Shown one piece after another: positions 29,541 to 39,673 of a DNA stretch of 64,000 nt. The first letter of the stretch is position 1. Each line of letters starts with the position of its first letter. The DNA is from Chloropicon primus (taxonomy: Eukaryota > Chlorophyta > Chloropicophyceae > Chloropicales > Chloropicaceae). The stretch lies in assembly GCA_023205875.1 (NCBI GenBank), contig CP060755.1:806001-870000 (forward strand). Direction: 5' to 3'. The notes below the pieces were generated by a model, which saw only the letters and a list, made by a program, of their open reading frames with translations, searched no databases and had not been told where the DNA came from. The position numbers were made by a program, and so were the translations under genes.

Positions 29541-30269
29541 TCAAGGCTTTGGGCACTCGGCGTCGAAGACCTCCTCCTCCGCTCTGCACTTTCTCAGGTC
29601 GTTGCTGCGGGGCAGAGAAGACGCGGGTGGGCGGAGACACACGCAGAGAGGAAAGTCAGTACAGCAGGCAACAACGCAGGACGTGCCGTCGTCGACGCCT
29701 GATCTTGGAAGCAGCAGCCTTCCTCCTCGGCACGCACGCGCAAGGAAGAAGAACCGTTCCTTGTCAACAGGATCGATATTGTCCACCAGACACAACTGCA
29801 CTCACCTGTAGCGATCCAAGCACTGCTCGTACGTGTCCATGCTGGATTTGCAGGAGGCCCTCAAGTCCTTCAGTCTGTGGGGGAAGCGGATCGAGAGAGA
29901 GAGAGAGAGAGAGAGAATTCGGTCAGGTTTTTTAGCCGCCGGTGAATGAAAACGCTTATCGTGCGCGCGCGCGCGCGCTTCGACTCCCTCCTCTCCTCCA
30001 ACAGCAATTCAAATCATTCGTCCGTTCCACTCGGTTGTTCCGCTCAGCTCCAGTCACACAACAGCAACAGCAACAACAACTTTCACTTCCACTTACACCT
30101 TCCCCATGCAGATCATGACCGCTTCGCCTTCCTTGAGGCAAACGCTGGGGTCCAAGTCCCGCTTCTTGCACCTCAAGAAGGTCATCGAGACCTCCTTGCA
30201 ACGCTCGCCGATGTGCTTGTGCGCGGCGTAGAGCACGCTCGAGGTTGGAATGATATCTTCCTCCGCCAT
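29541..30269 (-). CDS. NADH dehydrogenase (complex I) subunit NDUFA8, plant type (three exons)
   Basis: Accessory subunit of mitochondrial complex I, imported into the intermembrane space by disulfide relay. Exons are 30097-30269, 29806-29874 and 29541-29604, joined across introns of 221 and 201 nt (GTAAGT/CACAG and GTGAGT/CGCAG), phases consistent, giving 101 residues. Eight Cys lie in four pairs: RCKEVSMTFLRC, CLKEGEAVMIC and CKSSMDTYEQC are CX9C, and CRAEEEVFDAEC is CX10C, as in the plant subunit. The head IPTSSVLYAAHKHIGERC and tail also match the plant protein from memory. It is the shortest spliced gene here yet has the most introns. Confidence 0.88.
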
Positions 30270-30848
30270 TTTTTTTTTCTTCAGTTGGTTTGGTTTGGTT
30301 TGGTTTGGTTTGTTTCTCCCTTCCCGACAAAGTATCCAATCCAATGGAGGACGTCCTGATGTGACAAAAACAGAAGAACGCGCGTTCGATTGGCCCAACT
30401 CAAGCACTTCTCTCCCGCGACCCTCTCGCCTCTCTCTCTCTCTCTTCGCACTCTCCGCGCCCGCCAAGCCAAGGGTTTTTCTGGACGAAACCTTTTTTTT
30501 TCTTCCCAGCCTACAGCAGATCAGCGGAGGGGAACATCAGCTGAGGGGAACAATTGGCGATGTACATCGCATCGATGTGATGGAGGGGGGAGGGAGCAGG
30601 GGGGAGGGAGCAGGGGGGCACACCAGGCGGACGCCCAGGCCAGGCCAGATGGGTTGCGGTGACCCCCGCCCAAGCTTGGGCATTGCCACGAACCCGGAGG
30701 GCGACAGGGCGGAAGGGGGCCACCACTCGGTGTGTGGCAAGAGTGCTCGAAGAAAGGAAAATATTCCTACTTTACATGTTGTACAATCGCTGTTGTTACA
30801 CATCGTTCCAGAGGTGCGGTTTGTTTGCTTGCCGTCCAAAGTCCAAAG
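30270..30848. other. Intergenic between NDUFA8 start and the repeat-protein gene end
   Basis: No gene seen. Has a GGTTT pentamer run just upstream of the NDUFA8 ATG (about 30287-30312), and a small tandem repeat of GGGAGGGAGCAGGGG at about 30585-30617. Confidence 0.55.
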
Positions 30849-33800
30849 CTATCCCGCATCGTGGAGACTGGAGTAGAGGGGGGACTGGATGATGGTCGTG
30901 ATCTCTCCTTCGTTCGCGGCCGCGATGAAGTCCAGGGACTTCCTCTTCATTTTCGAGTTCCTCTTCGACACCTTTCCTCCGAGGAGAGGGTTGCTCATTT
31001 TCCTTTGCATTGTCTTTTGCCTGTCCCTCATCTTGCTGATCGGGGACTTCGAGGGGGACACTGGCGTCGTGGGCTCGCTCTCCGAGTTCTCCGGAGTCTC
31101 GCAAGACGCGTCGTCCGAAGAGGCGCCACCTCCTTCTTCTTCTTCCCCTCCTCGGCAGCCTTCCGCGCCCCCCTGAATCAGGGGATTTCCCACCACGCTC
31201 GTATCCGGGACGAGTGGATTGATCTTGACAGTCTCCCTTCCTTCCGCGCTGCGGTGATCACCAGAGCCGTCGTCGGGTTGTGGGCCGCCGTCGCCATCTT
31301 TCTTCTGCGACGAGTCCACGCCACTGTCCCCCTTCCCGGCGGCCTTGACTTTATCTGCCAAGCCTTTGGCCTTGAGCATCGCTCTCACCTTCGCGCGCAT
31401 CTCAATGAATTCCTTGTACTTCTTTTCGCGGCGCTCCTTGAACGTGTCCGTCGTCGCTTGTCCGGTCTCGCTTCCCTTCGGCTCGACCTTCACTGCTTCT
31501 CCCATCACCAGGGCGTTACCCGAAGCCTCGCTGGCCTCTGCGTTCCGGCCACTTGCGTGCGAGTCCAAGGGAAGGTTTGGATTCTCGGCTTGTTCGACTT
31601 CAACTTGGGCTTGAGCGGATAGCTGTGCTTGAATCGCTTTCTTCTCCCTGTCCCTCTTCTTCCGCCTTTGCTTTTGGCGCTTCCTCTTCTCCCTCTTCTT
31701 CATCTTCGCCGCCTCTTCCGGCGGTGTCATGCCGCCAGCACCTGCTTCCACCTCATGCGTTGGACTTCCGTCTCCTTCTCCCTCTCCCTCTTCGATTGGC
31801 GGCGGCTCTTCTTCTTTGGCTGTAACGTCTGCGCGGGGGTTATCTGAAACCAACTCCAACTGCTTGTCTTCCTCCTCACTCGGGTCTACAAGTTGATGCG
31901 CATCGTCATCGTCATGACAGCCCTCGGAGGTCTTTCTCGGAGGCACTGTGGCGCCGCCACCACGAGTTTTAGGGGCAACAGGTGACAATGAAAGTCGCCT
32001 TACACGGCGTTGCATCAGCTTGGCATAAACTTCGTCCTCAAAACTCATTGGTGGTTGGTCGCTCGTTCCATCACCATCTCCAGGCTTTGGGCCCTCGCTC
32101 GGTTTCTCTACTGGCGCTGGCGATTCCACCAACTCGGGAGCGGCCTCCCCTTCCTCTTCCTCTTTCTCCTTTTCTTGGCCTTCCGCTTCACTTTCCCCAG
32201 AGTCGCGCTCTGACTCAAAGGAGGGGGGCGAGAACGGGTTGCAGGCTGCTTCAGTAGAAGGAACAGGTTGTGCTTCGGCTTCACTTTCTGTTCGCAATTC
32301 GTCCTCCACTTCCTCATGCCCTTGGTGATGATTATTCTCGTTTTTGTCAGCTGCCTGACTCGTGAATTGAAAAGGCCTTGGTGATTGCGGTTCGTCCTCC
32401 TTTGGCAAAGTTTTGGGGTCCACCGGATCCTCATCAAGTGTTTTGCCCTTCACCTCCTTGTGAAGGTCCATGCCTTGGAATATCTTTTCCAGGGAATTCA
32501 ATTCGTGCAAATGAGCAGCATCTTTCGTGTCTTTCAACCGCCTCCCATCAGCAGAATCAAATGACAACTTTCTCTTCCTGGGACTGACTGGAACATAGGC
32601 ATGCCTGTTGCCATGCCATGGCGGCCCGGCAACTTCCTTTGCCCCCTCCTTGAAATCGCAGTCCTCCTTTTTAGGCCCTGCAAACACTGCTGGATCGGGA
32701 CCAAATAAGTATTTGAACGGCTGAAGCTTTGGAGCAGCAACAGCAGGCTTTTTATGCAAAGAAGGGCTTACATTCGAATCCGGCGATTGGAATACAAATG
32801 CATTCGTTGTAGAATTGGAATTCATGCCACTCCCAAGGTCCTTTGCAGACCTTTTCTCTTCATCAACAGACTCCTGGTCCTCTTCCACTGGATCGCGATC
32901 GGTTTGGCAATCCATGTCCCGACCAGGTGTCTGAGGAGGCTCTGCAGCAGTCGACACATCATCTGTTCGAGTTTCCTGGTTCACCACTGACTCTTCCACT
33001 GGATCGCGATCGGTTTGGCAATCCATGTCCCGACCAGGTGTCTGAGGAGGCTCTGCAGCAGTCGAAACATCATCTGTTCGAGTTTCCTGATTCTCCACTG
33101 GCTCTTCCACTGGATCGGTTTGGCAATCCATGTCCCGACCAGGTGTCTGAGGAGGCTCTGCAGCAGTCGACACATCATCTGTTCGAGTTTCCTGATTCTC
33201 CACTGGCTCTTCCACTGGATCGGTTTGGCAATCCATGTCCCGACCAGGTGTCTGAGGAGGCTCTGCAGCAGTCGACACATCATCTGTTCGAGTTTCCTGA
33301 TTCTCCACCGGCTCTTCCACTGGATCGGTTTGGCAATCCATGTCCCGACCAGGTGTCTGAGGAGGCTCTGCAGCAGTCGACACATCATCTGTTCGAGTTT
33401 CCTGGTTCTCCACTGGCTCTTCCACTGGATCGGTTTGGCAATCCATGTCCCGACCAGGTGTCTGAGGAGGCTCTGCAGCAGTCGACACATCATCTGTTCG
33501 AGTTTCCTGATTCTCCACCGGCTCTTCCACTGGATCGGTTTGGCAATCCATGTCCCGACCAGGTGTCTGAGGAGGCTCTGCAGCAGTCGACACATCATCT
33601 GTTCGAGTTTCCTGGTTCTCCACTGGCTCTTCCACTGGATCGCGATCGGTTTGGCAATCCATGTCCCGACCAGGTGTCTGAGGAGGCTCTGCAGCAGTCG
33701 ACACATCATCTGTTCGAGTTTCCTGATTCTCCACTGGCTCTTCCACTGGATCGCGATCGGTTTGGCAATCCATGTCCCGACCAGGTGTCTGAGGAGGCTC

Positions 33801-35441
33801 TGCAGCAGTCGACACATCATCTGTTCGAGTTTCCTGGTTCACCACTGGCTCTTCCACTGGATCGGTTTGGCAATCCATGTCCCGACCAGGTGTCTGAGGA
33901 GGCTCTGCAGCAGTCGACACATCATCTGTTCGAGTTTCCTGATTCTCCACCGGCTCTTCCACTGGATCGGTTTGGCAATCCATGTCCCGACCAGGTGTCT
34001 GAGGAGGCTCTGCAGCAGTCGAAACATCATCTGTTCGAGTTTCCTGATTCTCCACTGGCTCTTCCACTGGATCGGTTTGGCAATCCATGTCCCGACCAGG
34101 TGTCTGAGGAGGCTCTGCAGCAGTCGACACATCATCTGTTCGAGTTTCCTGGTTCTCCACTGGCTCTTCCACTGGATCGGTTTGGCAATCCATGTCCCGA
34201 CCAGGTGTCTGAGGAGGCTCTGCAGCAGTCGACACATCATCTGTTCGAGTTTCCTGGTTCACCACCGGCTCTTCCACTGGATCGGTTTGGCAATCCATGT
34301 CCCGACCAGGTGTCCGAGGAGTCATTCCAATGTCATCCTCGCCTCGGTGTACGAATACGAAGTCAGATATCGACCTGTCTTCGCTTTCTGAATGGGAAAC
34401 CTCCTTGGCTGTGCGCCTTCCGCCTGTGTAAGCAGCATCGTAATCAAATGGCTGGTGTGTCGTCCTCTGGTCGTGATACCTGATCTTGCCACCATGACGT
34501 CCAGGAGAAGCCCGCGAATGCGTCCTAGACTGCGTTGAGACTTCATTCCTCCCGGGGGTCCGACGGCTGGATGGATAGAAAGTGTCTCCCTCTCGAAGAG
34601 GCTGCCCTCTTAGAAGTTCCTCTTGGTCTCGAATCAAATTGGAAAGAACTACGTTGCGCTCAACCTCCATTGCGTGAAGACGGTTCCGCAGCGTTTCATT
34701 CTCAGCTGTAGATATCATGGCAGCTGACCTGGCCTGCGCTAACCTTACGCAGAGCTCCTGCCTGGTCTGTCTCGTCCCAAGGATGTCCTCAAGCACAGAG
34801 TGTTGGAGCTTTTCGGTGTTGTTATATCTCCTGGCTTCTTGCGGACCCGATAACCCAGAAGTGTGCCTTGCAATCTCGTTCTGAAGAACCTCGTTCCTGT
34901 GGATGTGATCCTGCAGCTCGGCATCTGCTCGCAAGTAGTCCTCTACCAAGAACATGTTCTCAAGGTCGTTCGTGACGAGTTCCACGTCACGCTTCACCTT
35001 CCTGTGACTGGCAATTTCCTCTTGAAAGACTTCAGAGAGCTCCTCCGCGTACCTTTCCATATCCAGACTCACCTGGCCCAAAACACTAGGGCTCCCACCG
35101 CCAAACGTGTAGGACCGAAGCTTTGTCGAAGCCTGTGACGGGGTGTGGTACTCCCGCGACGGCGTGGACCCCGGCATCTCGTGGGCAACTCGTGGCCGGG
35201 GAGGTGGACCTGAGTAGGAAGGAAAACCAGGGTCACTAGGAGCCTCTTGTTCAAAGAGAGTCGAAGCAGCCTTGGACCCGAGCTTCCGCATGAGCAAGCT
35301 CTTCATCACCAGGAGGATCCGAAGGGCGGAATCTTTCTGCTCGTTCAAGCGTGTCAGCCTGTGAAGCTCGTTCTCAGACCTCTGAAGCCTCGAGGTCAGG
35401 GACGCCTCGACTGCGAAGCTCCGGCGTCTCTCCCTCTCCAT
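30849..35441 (-). CDS. Large repeat protein: N-terminal coiled coil, 14 CQTD repeats, disordered tail
   Basis: 1,530 residues, no family recognised. Residues 1-240 are coiled-coil-like (SRLQRSENELHRLTRLNEQKDSALRILL; later RTRQELCVRLAQARSAAM). Residues about 373-854 are a tandem array of 13 full units and one partial, 35 residues each (37 where RD is inserted): TPGRDMDCQTDPVEEPVENQ then ETRTDDVSTAAEPPQ. The remaining 675 residues are acidic, Lys-rich and low in complexity, with a basic cluster KKREKRKRQKQRRKKRDREKK. The CQTD core resembles the anchor motif bound by dynein light chain LC8. TP sites in each unit could be phosphorylated. A scaffold or centrosomal role is possible but only inferred. 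Base composition is less GC-rich than neighbours. Confidence 0.85.
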   Translation of the reverse strand: MERERRRSFAVEASLTSRLQRSENELHRLTRLNEQKDSALRILLVMKSLLMRKLGSKAASTLFEQEAPSDPGFPSYSGPPPRPRVAHEMPGSTPSREYHTPSQASTKLRSYTFGGGSPSVLGQVSLDMERYAEELSEVFQEEIASHRKVKRDVELVTNDLENMFLVEDYLRADAELQDHIHRNEVLQNEIARHTSGLSGPQEARRYNNTEKLQHSVLEDILGTRQTRQELCVRLAQARSAAMISTAENETLRNRLHAMEVERNVVLSNLIRDQEELLRGQPLREGDTFYPSSRRTPGRNEVSTQSRTHSRASPGRHGGKIRYHDQRTTHQPFDYDAAYTGGRRTAKEVSHSESEDRSISDFVFVHRGEDDIGMTPRTPGRDMDCQTDPVEEPVVNQETRTDDVSTAAEPPQTPGRDMDCQTDPVEEPVENQETRTDDVSTAAEPPQTPGRDMDCQTDPVEEPVENQETRTDDVSTAAEPPQTPGRDMDCQTDPVEEPVENQETRTDDVSTAAEPPQTPGRDMDCQTDPVEEPVVNQETRTDDVSTAAEPPQTPGRDMDCQTDRDPVEEPVENQETRTDDVSTAAEPPQTPGRDMDCQTDRDPVEEPVENQETRTDDVSTAAEPPQTPGRDMDCQTDPVEEPVENQETRTDDVSTAAEPPQTPGRDMDCQTDPVEEPVENQETRTDDVSTAAEPPQTPGRDMDCQTDPVEEPVENQETRTDDVSTAAEPPQTPGRDMDCQTDPVEEPVENQETRTDDVSTAAEPPQTPGRDMDCQTDPVEEPVENQETRTDDVSTAAEPPQTPGRDMDCQTDRDPVEESVVNQETRTDDVSTAAEPPQTPGRDMDCQTDRDPVEEDQESVDEEKRSAKDLGSGMNSNSTTNAFVFQSPDSNVSPSLHKKPAVAAPKLQPFKYLFGPDPAVFAGPKKEDCDFKEGAKEVAGPPWHGNRHAYVPVSPRKRKLSFDSADGRRLKDTKDAAHLHELNSLEKIFQGMDLHKEVKGKTLDEDPVDPKTLPKEDEPQSPRPFQFTSQAADKNENNHHQGHEEVEDELRTESEAEAQPVPSTEAACNPFSPPSFESERDSGESEAEGQEKEKEEEEGEAAPELVESPAPVEKPSEGPKPGDGDGTSDQPPMSFEDEVYAKLMQRRVRRLSLSPVAPKTRGGGATVPPRKTSEGCHDDDDAHQLVDPSEEEDKQLELVSDNPRADVTAKEEEPPPIEEGEGEGDGSPTHEVEAGAGGMTPPEEAAKMKKREKRKRQKQRRKKRDREKKAIQAQLSAQAQVEVEQAENPNLPLDSHASGRNAEASEASGNALVMGEAVKVEPKGSETGQATTDTFKERREKKYKEFIEMRAKVRAMLKAKGLADKVKAAGKGDSGVDSSQKKDGDGGPQPDDGSGDHRSAEGRETVKINPLVPDTSVVGNPLIQGGAEGCRGGEEEEGGGASSDDASCETPENSESEPTTPVSPSKSPISKMRDRQKTMQRKMSNPLLGGKVSKRNSKMKRKSLDFIAAANEGEITTIIQSPLYSSLHDAG
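32881..34318 (-). repeat. Coding minisatellite, 105/111-nt unit, 14 copies
   Basis: Thirteen complete and one partial near-identical units inside the preceding gene. Most are 105 nt; copies 6, 7, 13 and 14 (protein order) carry an extra 6 nt coding Arg-Asp, where GATCGG becomes GATC plus GCGATCGG. Variation between copies is a handful of positions, so the array is young or homogenised. The unit length is a multiple of three and free of stops in several frames, which creates long spurious antisense frames. Confidence 0.97.
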
Positions 35442-35721
35442 TCTGTCCGTAGTCTCGCGCCCCTGGCCCTACTGCTTGGAATAGCGAACGCGGATCACCG
35501 CACCGGGCCTCTGCTCCTCGTCGCACCCATCCTCGCAAGAGTCTCGCTCGCTTCACCTCCTCCTCCTGCCTCGACGAAGGCGATTTTTGGCCATTTTTCT
35601 TGGAAGGAAAATCGTAAAATGTTAAGTAACGGTTCGATGACAGAGGGGAGGACAAGACAAGGACAACAACAACACACGGCGAGCTAGGTTGATAGCCTTG
35701 GGGTGTGAAAGGGTAAGTGTA

Positions 35722-38223
35722 TTACTGATTCATTATGTCCGAGGAGACTTCTGAGAGCTTTCCCCCCATCTGCTTTGCCTTCGAGACCAAGGTCTCCAGC
35801 CCAAGGTCACGCGCTAGCCCTTTCAAGGAGGGGTCGTTGTGGAGGAGCGTCCCGATTCCAACCAAGGCCCGGAACGATGAGTCTATGTCCAAGCTGTCCA
35901 AGGTCTCCGAGGCTGCTTGCAAGAGATACGACGTGAGCAGGGTGCCGTCGATCACGACCTTGGTTTCGTCCTTCGCCAGCACGGCGCAGTTCAATAGGAA
36001 AGTTGCCCACGCCAATCTGACTCCCTTGGTCTTGGACTTGCAGCTTTCGGCCATACGATTTGCGATTTCGATCCACAGGGGGCCGGGGCTCGCAGCGCCC
36101 ATCGCATTTGTCACCATGCGAAGCACGGTTAACTCTATCCCCTTTGCCCTTGGCTCGTCTGATGAGAGCGAAGTGACGAACCCCTCCAGAGCCTCCTGCG
36201 CCTCCTCCAAGAGGACGCCCGAATCTTCGGCAAGCATGACGATCCTGAGGATGTCGAAGATGGGAAAGACGTGGTCCTTCTCCCACGAAAAGGCCAACCC
36301 AAGTGCCTCAGTCAGCGTGGAGACATCAAGCCCTCCCTTGACCAGAGATTGGTGTTGCAGGCCAAGGTCAACGGCCTTGTCAAAACACTGGAAATGCTTC
36401 TCGCTCAATTGGCTGGCAGGTGTCGCTGCTGAATTGAACTCCCTGATCTTGCCCAGCATGGCCTCTTTCTTGCACTGCTCAAACCGGAGGCAAGTGTTGA
36501 GGGGCACGTGATGCGCTACAGAAGCTTGGTTCCTCGCATAAGGGTCTACGTTGGCGGTGACGTCCATGGGAACTGCAGCAGTTGCGTTGGACTGGCCCGT
36601 GTTCTGTATGATGAACTGAACCACTTGCTCTCTGTAGGACGCCGGAAGGTTTTGGGCCAGAAGGAACCTGTCTGCAGCCTCATAGGGATTCTCCCCCTTG
36701 TTGTAAGGCAGTTTCAGAGGAGGAACCCCGTCCTGGACATCAACGTCAAAGACGTAGTCATAGTGTTCCCCGTCGACCATCTTGTCAGGAGCCACCATGG
36801 ACGATGTCCCCGTCGCTGGAGCGTCATCAGGGTTCGCCACAACCTCACCGACGCGTTCCCACTGGAGAGAAATCACGCTCCATTGGAATGCGTATACCTT
36901 GCCGTCCACGTCCCTCACGGTCTTGAGCTGGCCGTCCTTTCCACCTGGCTGCTTCAGAGCCGACATCTCTTCCACTTTCAGGCCTTGCGGGGAAAACCCT
37001 TGCGCGGCATCTTGAGCTTTTGACGCGCTTGCTTGCCTTTCTGACACCGCGGCATCGAACGCCGCGATCAGATTCTCGTCCAAGAGCTCGCTACCCACAT
37101 CGTGGCCGAAGACTCTCACAACTCCGTCGGACGTTCCGGTGACCAAGAGAGGCAAAGGAGAAACTTGACTTGGAATCCATTCCGCGGTCCAGGTGCAGCC
37201 AGGCATCTCCAAGACTTGCAGGCACTGACCCGATTCGTTGTCCCAAACCCTGCAAGTGCTGTCTTCGCTGGCCGAAACGGCCAGGATCCCCGCGGCAGTG
37301 CTTGCTACTTTGACGTCGTAGACGAGAGCGTTGTGCCCGACAAAAACTTTGTTGGCGCCGCCGCTTGCCCCCCAGCTCCTCACGGTAGTGTCGTGGGAGG
37401 CAGAGAAGAAGCCGACCCCATCGGGAACTTGGGCCAGAGATCTCACCGTATCCGTGTGCTCCTTCTTCACCTCCGCGCAGACGAAGCTTCCCGAGCCACC
37501 CGTCCTCTTCCAAAGCCTGATCGACGAGTCTCCGGACCCCGAGACGAGCGTCCCATCCGTCAGCTCGCACAGGCACAATAAGGGCCCCTCGTGGTCCGAC
37601 AGCTCCTGGAGCGGCTTCTCTTGCTCGGCCTCCACGTCGTCCTTGCCGACTCTCCAGATCCTCACAGCCCCGTCCAGGGATGCCGTCGCGACTGTCAAGG
37701 CATCCTTGGACCCCTCCCCCGCATTCCTGAGCACGAGGGCGGCGGTGACTTGGTACCTGTGACCCCTTAACACCGCCACGCACTCGCTCCCGACAAACTC
37801 TTTCTCCTTGTCCGTCGTCGTCGTGTTGGCCGAGGAGGAGGCCGAGGAGGAGGAGGTGATGATCTGCGGAGTGGTCTTGTATCCGAGGCGCCACACGCGA
37901 GCGGTCTTGTCCCGTGACGCCGTCGCGAGGATGACCGTCTCCTTGCCCTCTCTATCGATCCCCCTCGCCCCTTCCTGACAAGTCACTCCCGTGACGTAGT
38001 CCTCGTGTCCCACCACAATGCACTCGCACTCGTTGCCTCGATCGTTCGCACTGCATCCGGTGCGCCAGACCCTCACGGACTTATCTCTCGAAGCGGAGGC
38101 GACACGGAACTCGTTCTTCGCCCCTTGGCCATTGCCGCCCACTCGAGCCACGCCTCTGACGTCCTCCTCGTGGCCACGGAGCTCCTGGAAGAGCTTGAAC
38201 TCGCAGCAAGCGGACGCCTCCAT
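35722..38223 (-). CDS. PLAA / Doa1 (Ufd3) ubiquitin-binding WD40 protein
   Basis: Cofactor of the Cdc48/p97 ATPase in ubiquitin turnover and membrane-protein sorting. The 833-residue protein has a seven-bladed WD40 propeller in the first 370 residues (FKLFQELRGHEEDVRGVA at the start, then VRVW, ARVWRLG, VRIWRVG, IRLWKRTG, RSWGAS and CRVWDNE ends), a PFU ubiquitin-binding domain at about 485-590 (HYDYVFDVDVQDG ... NPYEAADRFLLAQNL) and an Armadillo-like PUL domain to the C-terminus that binds Cdc48. Domain order and length match PLAA. ATG at 38223 is chosen; the frame is open 198 nt further upstream but starts in 5' UTR-like sequence. Confidence 0.93.
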   Translation of the reverse strand: MEASACCEFKLFQELRGHEEDVRGVARVGGNGQGAKNEFRVASASRDKSVRVWRTGCSANDRGNECECIVVGHEDYVTGVTCQEGARGIDREGKETVILATASRDKTARVWRLGYKTTPQIITSSSSASSSANTTTTDKEKEFVGSECVAVLRGHRYQVTAALVLRNAGEGSKDALTVATASLDGAVRIWRVGKDDVEAEQEKPLQELSDHEGPLLCLCELTDGTLVSGSGDSSIRLWKRTGGSGSFVCAEVKKEHTDTVRSLAQVPDGVGFFSASHDTTVRSWGASGGANKVFVGHNALVYDVKVASTAAGILAVSASEDSTCRVWDNESGQCLQVLEMPGCTWTAEWIPSQVSPLPLLVTGTSDGVVRVFGHDVGSELLDENLIAAFDAAVSERQASASKAQDAAQGFSPQGLKVEEMSALKQPGGKDGQLKTVRDVDGKVYAFQWSVISLQWERVGEVVANPDDAPATGTSSMVAPDKMVDGEHYDYVFDVDVQDGVPPLKLPYNKGENPYEAADRFLLAQNLPASYREQVVQFIIQNTGQSNATAAVPMDVTANVDPYARNQASVAHHVPLNTCLRFEQCKKEAMLGKIREFNSAATPASQLSEKHFQCFDKAVDLGLQHQSLVKGGLDVSTLTEALGLAFSWEKDHVFPIFDILRIVMLAEDSGVLLEEAQEALEGFVTSLSSDEPRAKGIELTVLRMVTNAMGAASPGPLWIEIANRMAESCKSKTKGVRLAWATFLLNCAVLAKDETKVVIDGTLLTSYLLQAASETLDSLDIDSSFRALVGIGTLLHNDPSLKGLARDLGLETLVSKAKQMGGKLSEVSSDIMNQ

Positions 38224-38472
38224 CGTGGCCGCTTTTGCTCGAAGCTCCTCCGAGGAAGAGGAGGGGAGAGGGGACTTGGAGAGGAGAGAGATGGAGATGG
38301 GGAGAAGAGGGGTGTGGATCAACACAATGGGCTGACGGGTGTGTTGCCCTTCGAGATCTAGGGCCTCAATCCCAAGGAAGGTTGACCGTATGACACGTGT
38401 ATCATTAGTGCCCAAGTACAAGAAGGGTGTGTTATCGAAGGAAAGCGTTTAACTTTTTTGCACGTTCTGCTG

Positions 38473-39312
38473 TCACTCCCCAAAGGCCGGTTGGTTCTTG
38501 ATGGCTTCCTGGGGCGGGAGTCGTTTCCCGTCTCCCAAGTTGGACCGCCTCGGGTCGATCATGAACTGGTTCTCCGCCTCTTCGCTGTGGTACACGCAAG
38601 ACACCTCTGGCTTCTCGTCCAGGGCGCCGACGTAAGCAAAGGTGTTCATCCCCTTCCTGCACACGTCTGCTTCGGACCGGGTCACCAGGTTGCGCTTCTC
38701 GAGCTCCTGCACGTTGGCCTGCCTCAGAACGCAGCCGGGCTTCACCTCCGGGGACGTGACGTAGACGTTGAAAGGGTTGAAGGACACGAAGATTCTCTGG
38801 TCGAAGACCATGGAACTGTAACCATTCGCAACGCAGACTGCGCTGGAGGGGGACTTCCTGTCCACTATCTCTGTGCTCGCCACATTGTTTGGCTGAAAGT
38901 TCGCCTCCCCGTTGAGCCAGGCCCCGAACGCGATGCCGAAAACGAAGGAACCCGCAAGGAGAGCCTTGGTCACGCCACTCATCTCATCGCCCCACCACGA
39001 CGAGCTGGAGGCAGTCGAAGCGCCCCCACCGCCGCCGAGGTCCCCCCGGTCGTAGCTTCCGTCCCTCCTCGAGTCTCGGAACGAGTCCTGGGCCCTTGCC
39101 CTCTTGAAAGCGTCTCTCTCGTACGAAACGTTTCCACCTCCCGAACTCCCCCCCCCCTCTCGCCCCCGCCCCTTCGCTCTGCACGACACCCTCGCCTCCT
39201 GCTCCCTCCTCCTGCTCCCTCTCGCCCCTCCCCTCTCGCTCCTCTGCCTCCTGACCCTCCTCTCCGCCCCTATTCCCCCACCGCTCAGCCCAAGACCTCT
39301 CACCATTCCCAT
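38473..39312 (-). CDS. DUF3172-family plastid/cyanobacterial protein
   Basis: 279 residues. The N-terminal 110 residues are very Arg/Gly/Ser-rich (transit peptide and linker); a single membrane segment follows (GVTKALLAGSFVFGIAFGAWLN); the C-terminal 120 residues match, from memory, the DUF3172 family shared by cyanobacteria and plastids: SSMVFDQRIFVSFNPFNVYV, KPGCVLRQANVQELEKRNLV and MNTFAYVGALDEKPEVSCVYHSEEAENQF. Four Cys in the conserved part may form disulfides. No function is established for the family that I know. The upstream TTG is ignored in favour of ATG 39312. Divergent from MAEA. Confidence 0.72.
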   Translation of the reverse strand: MGMVRGLGLSGGGIGAERRVRRQRSERGGARGSRRREQEARVSCRAKGRGREGGGSSGGGNVSYERDAFKRARAQDSFRDSRRDGSYDRGDLGGGGGASTASSSSWWGDEMSGVTKALLAGSFVFGIAFGAWLNGEANFQPNNVASTEIVDRKSPSSAVCVANGYSSMVFDQRIFVSFNPFNVYVTSPEVKPGCVLRQANVQELEKRNLVTRSEADVCRKGMNTFAYVGALDEKPEVSCVYHSEEAENQFMIDPRRSNLGDGKRLPPQEAIKNQPAFGE

Positions 39313-39333
39313 GGACTTGGAAACGGACACCAC

Positions 39334-39567
39334 CAATGCCTATGTCCTCCTCCTCTGATGGCCGAGGACAACCCAACCACGACAACACGAAGCAGCAGGA
39401 GGAACGCGAACCCTTCCGGCTGAGCACAGGATCACACCACGTAACGCACCACGCACCACGCAACGCCCTGGACTCGAACTCGACTCGAACGCCAGACCAA
39501 TGCCTTTGCCCTCCTCCTCCTGTCCTCCTCTGATGGCCGAGGACAACGCAAAGCAAGCAGGAGGAAG
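39334..39567. repeat. Direct repeat of about 70 nt, 163 nt apart
   Basis: CCAATGCCTATGTCCTCC ... TCTGATGGCCGAGGACAAC ... AGCAGGAGGA at 39334-39403 recurs at 39497-39567 with a 9-nt CTC-type insertion. Lies in the 5' flank of the DUF3172 gene. Confidence 0.85.
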
Positions 39568-39673
39568 GGCAGTGGAGTAGTGGTGAGAGGAGGGGTGAGA
39601 GAGGAGGGGTGAGAGAGAGGAGAGAGGAAGGGGGAGGGTGGGAGGAAGAAGTCAGTGGCTGGTGCATTTACTG

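Noticed and set aside
32881-34318. CRISPR-like regular array
   Set aside because: Units are head-to-tail without unique spacers, in phase with a reading frame, and the genome is eukaryotic. It is a coding minisatellite.
32843-34483. 546-codon plus-strand repeat protein over the minisatellite, and other frames there
   Set aside because: The unit is a multiple of three without stops in several frames, so all stay open. Only the minus-strand frame extends into long non-repeat sequence on both sides with an ATG and a coiled coil.
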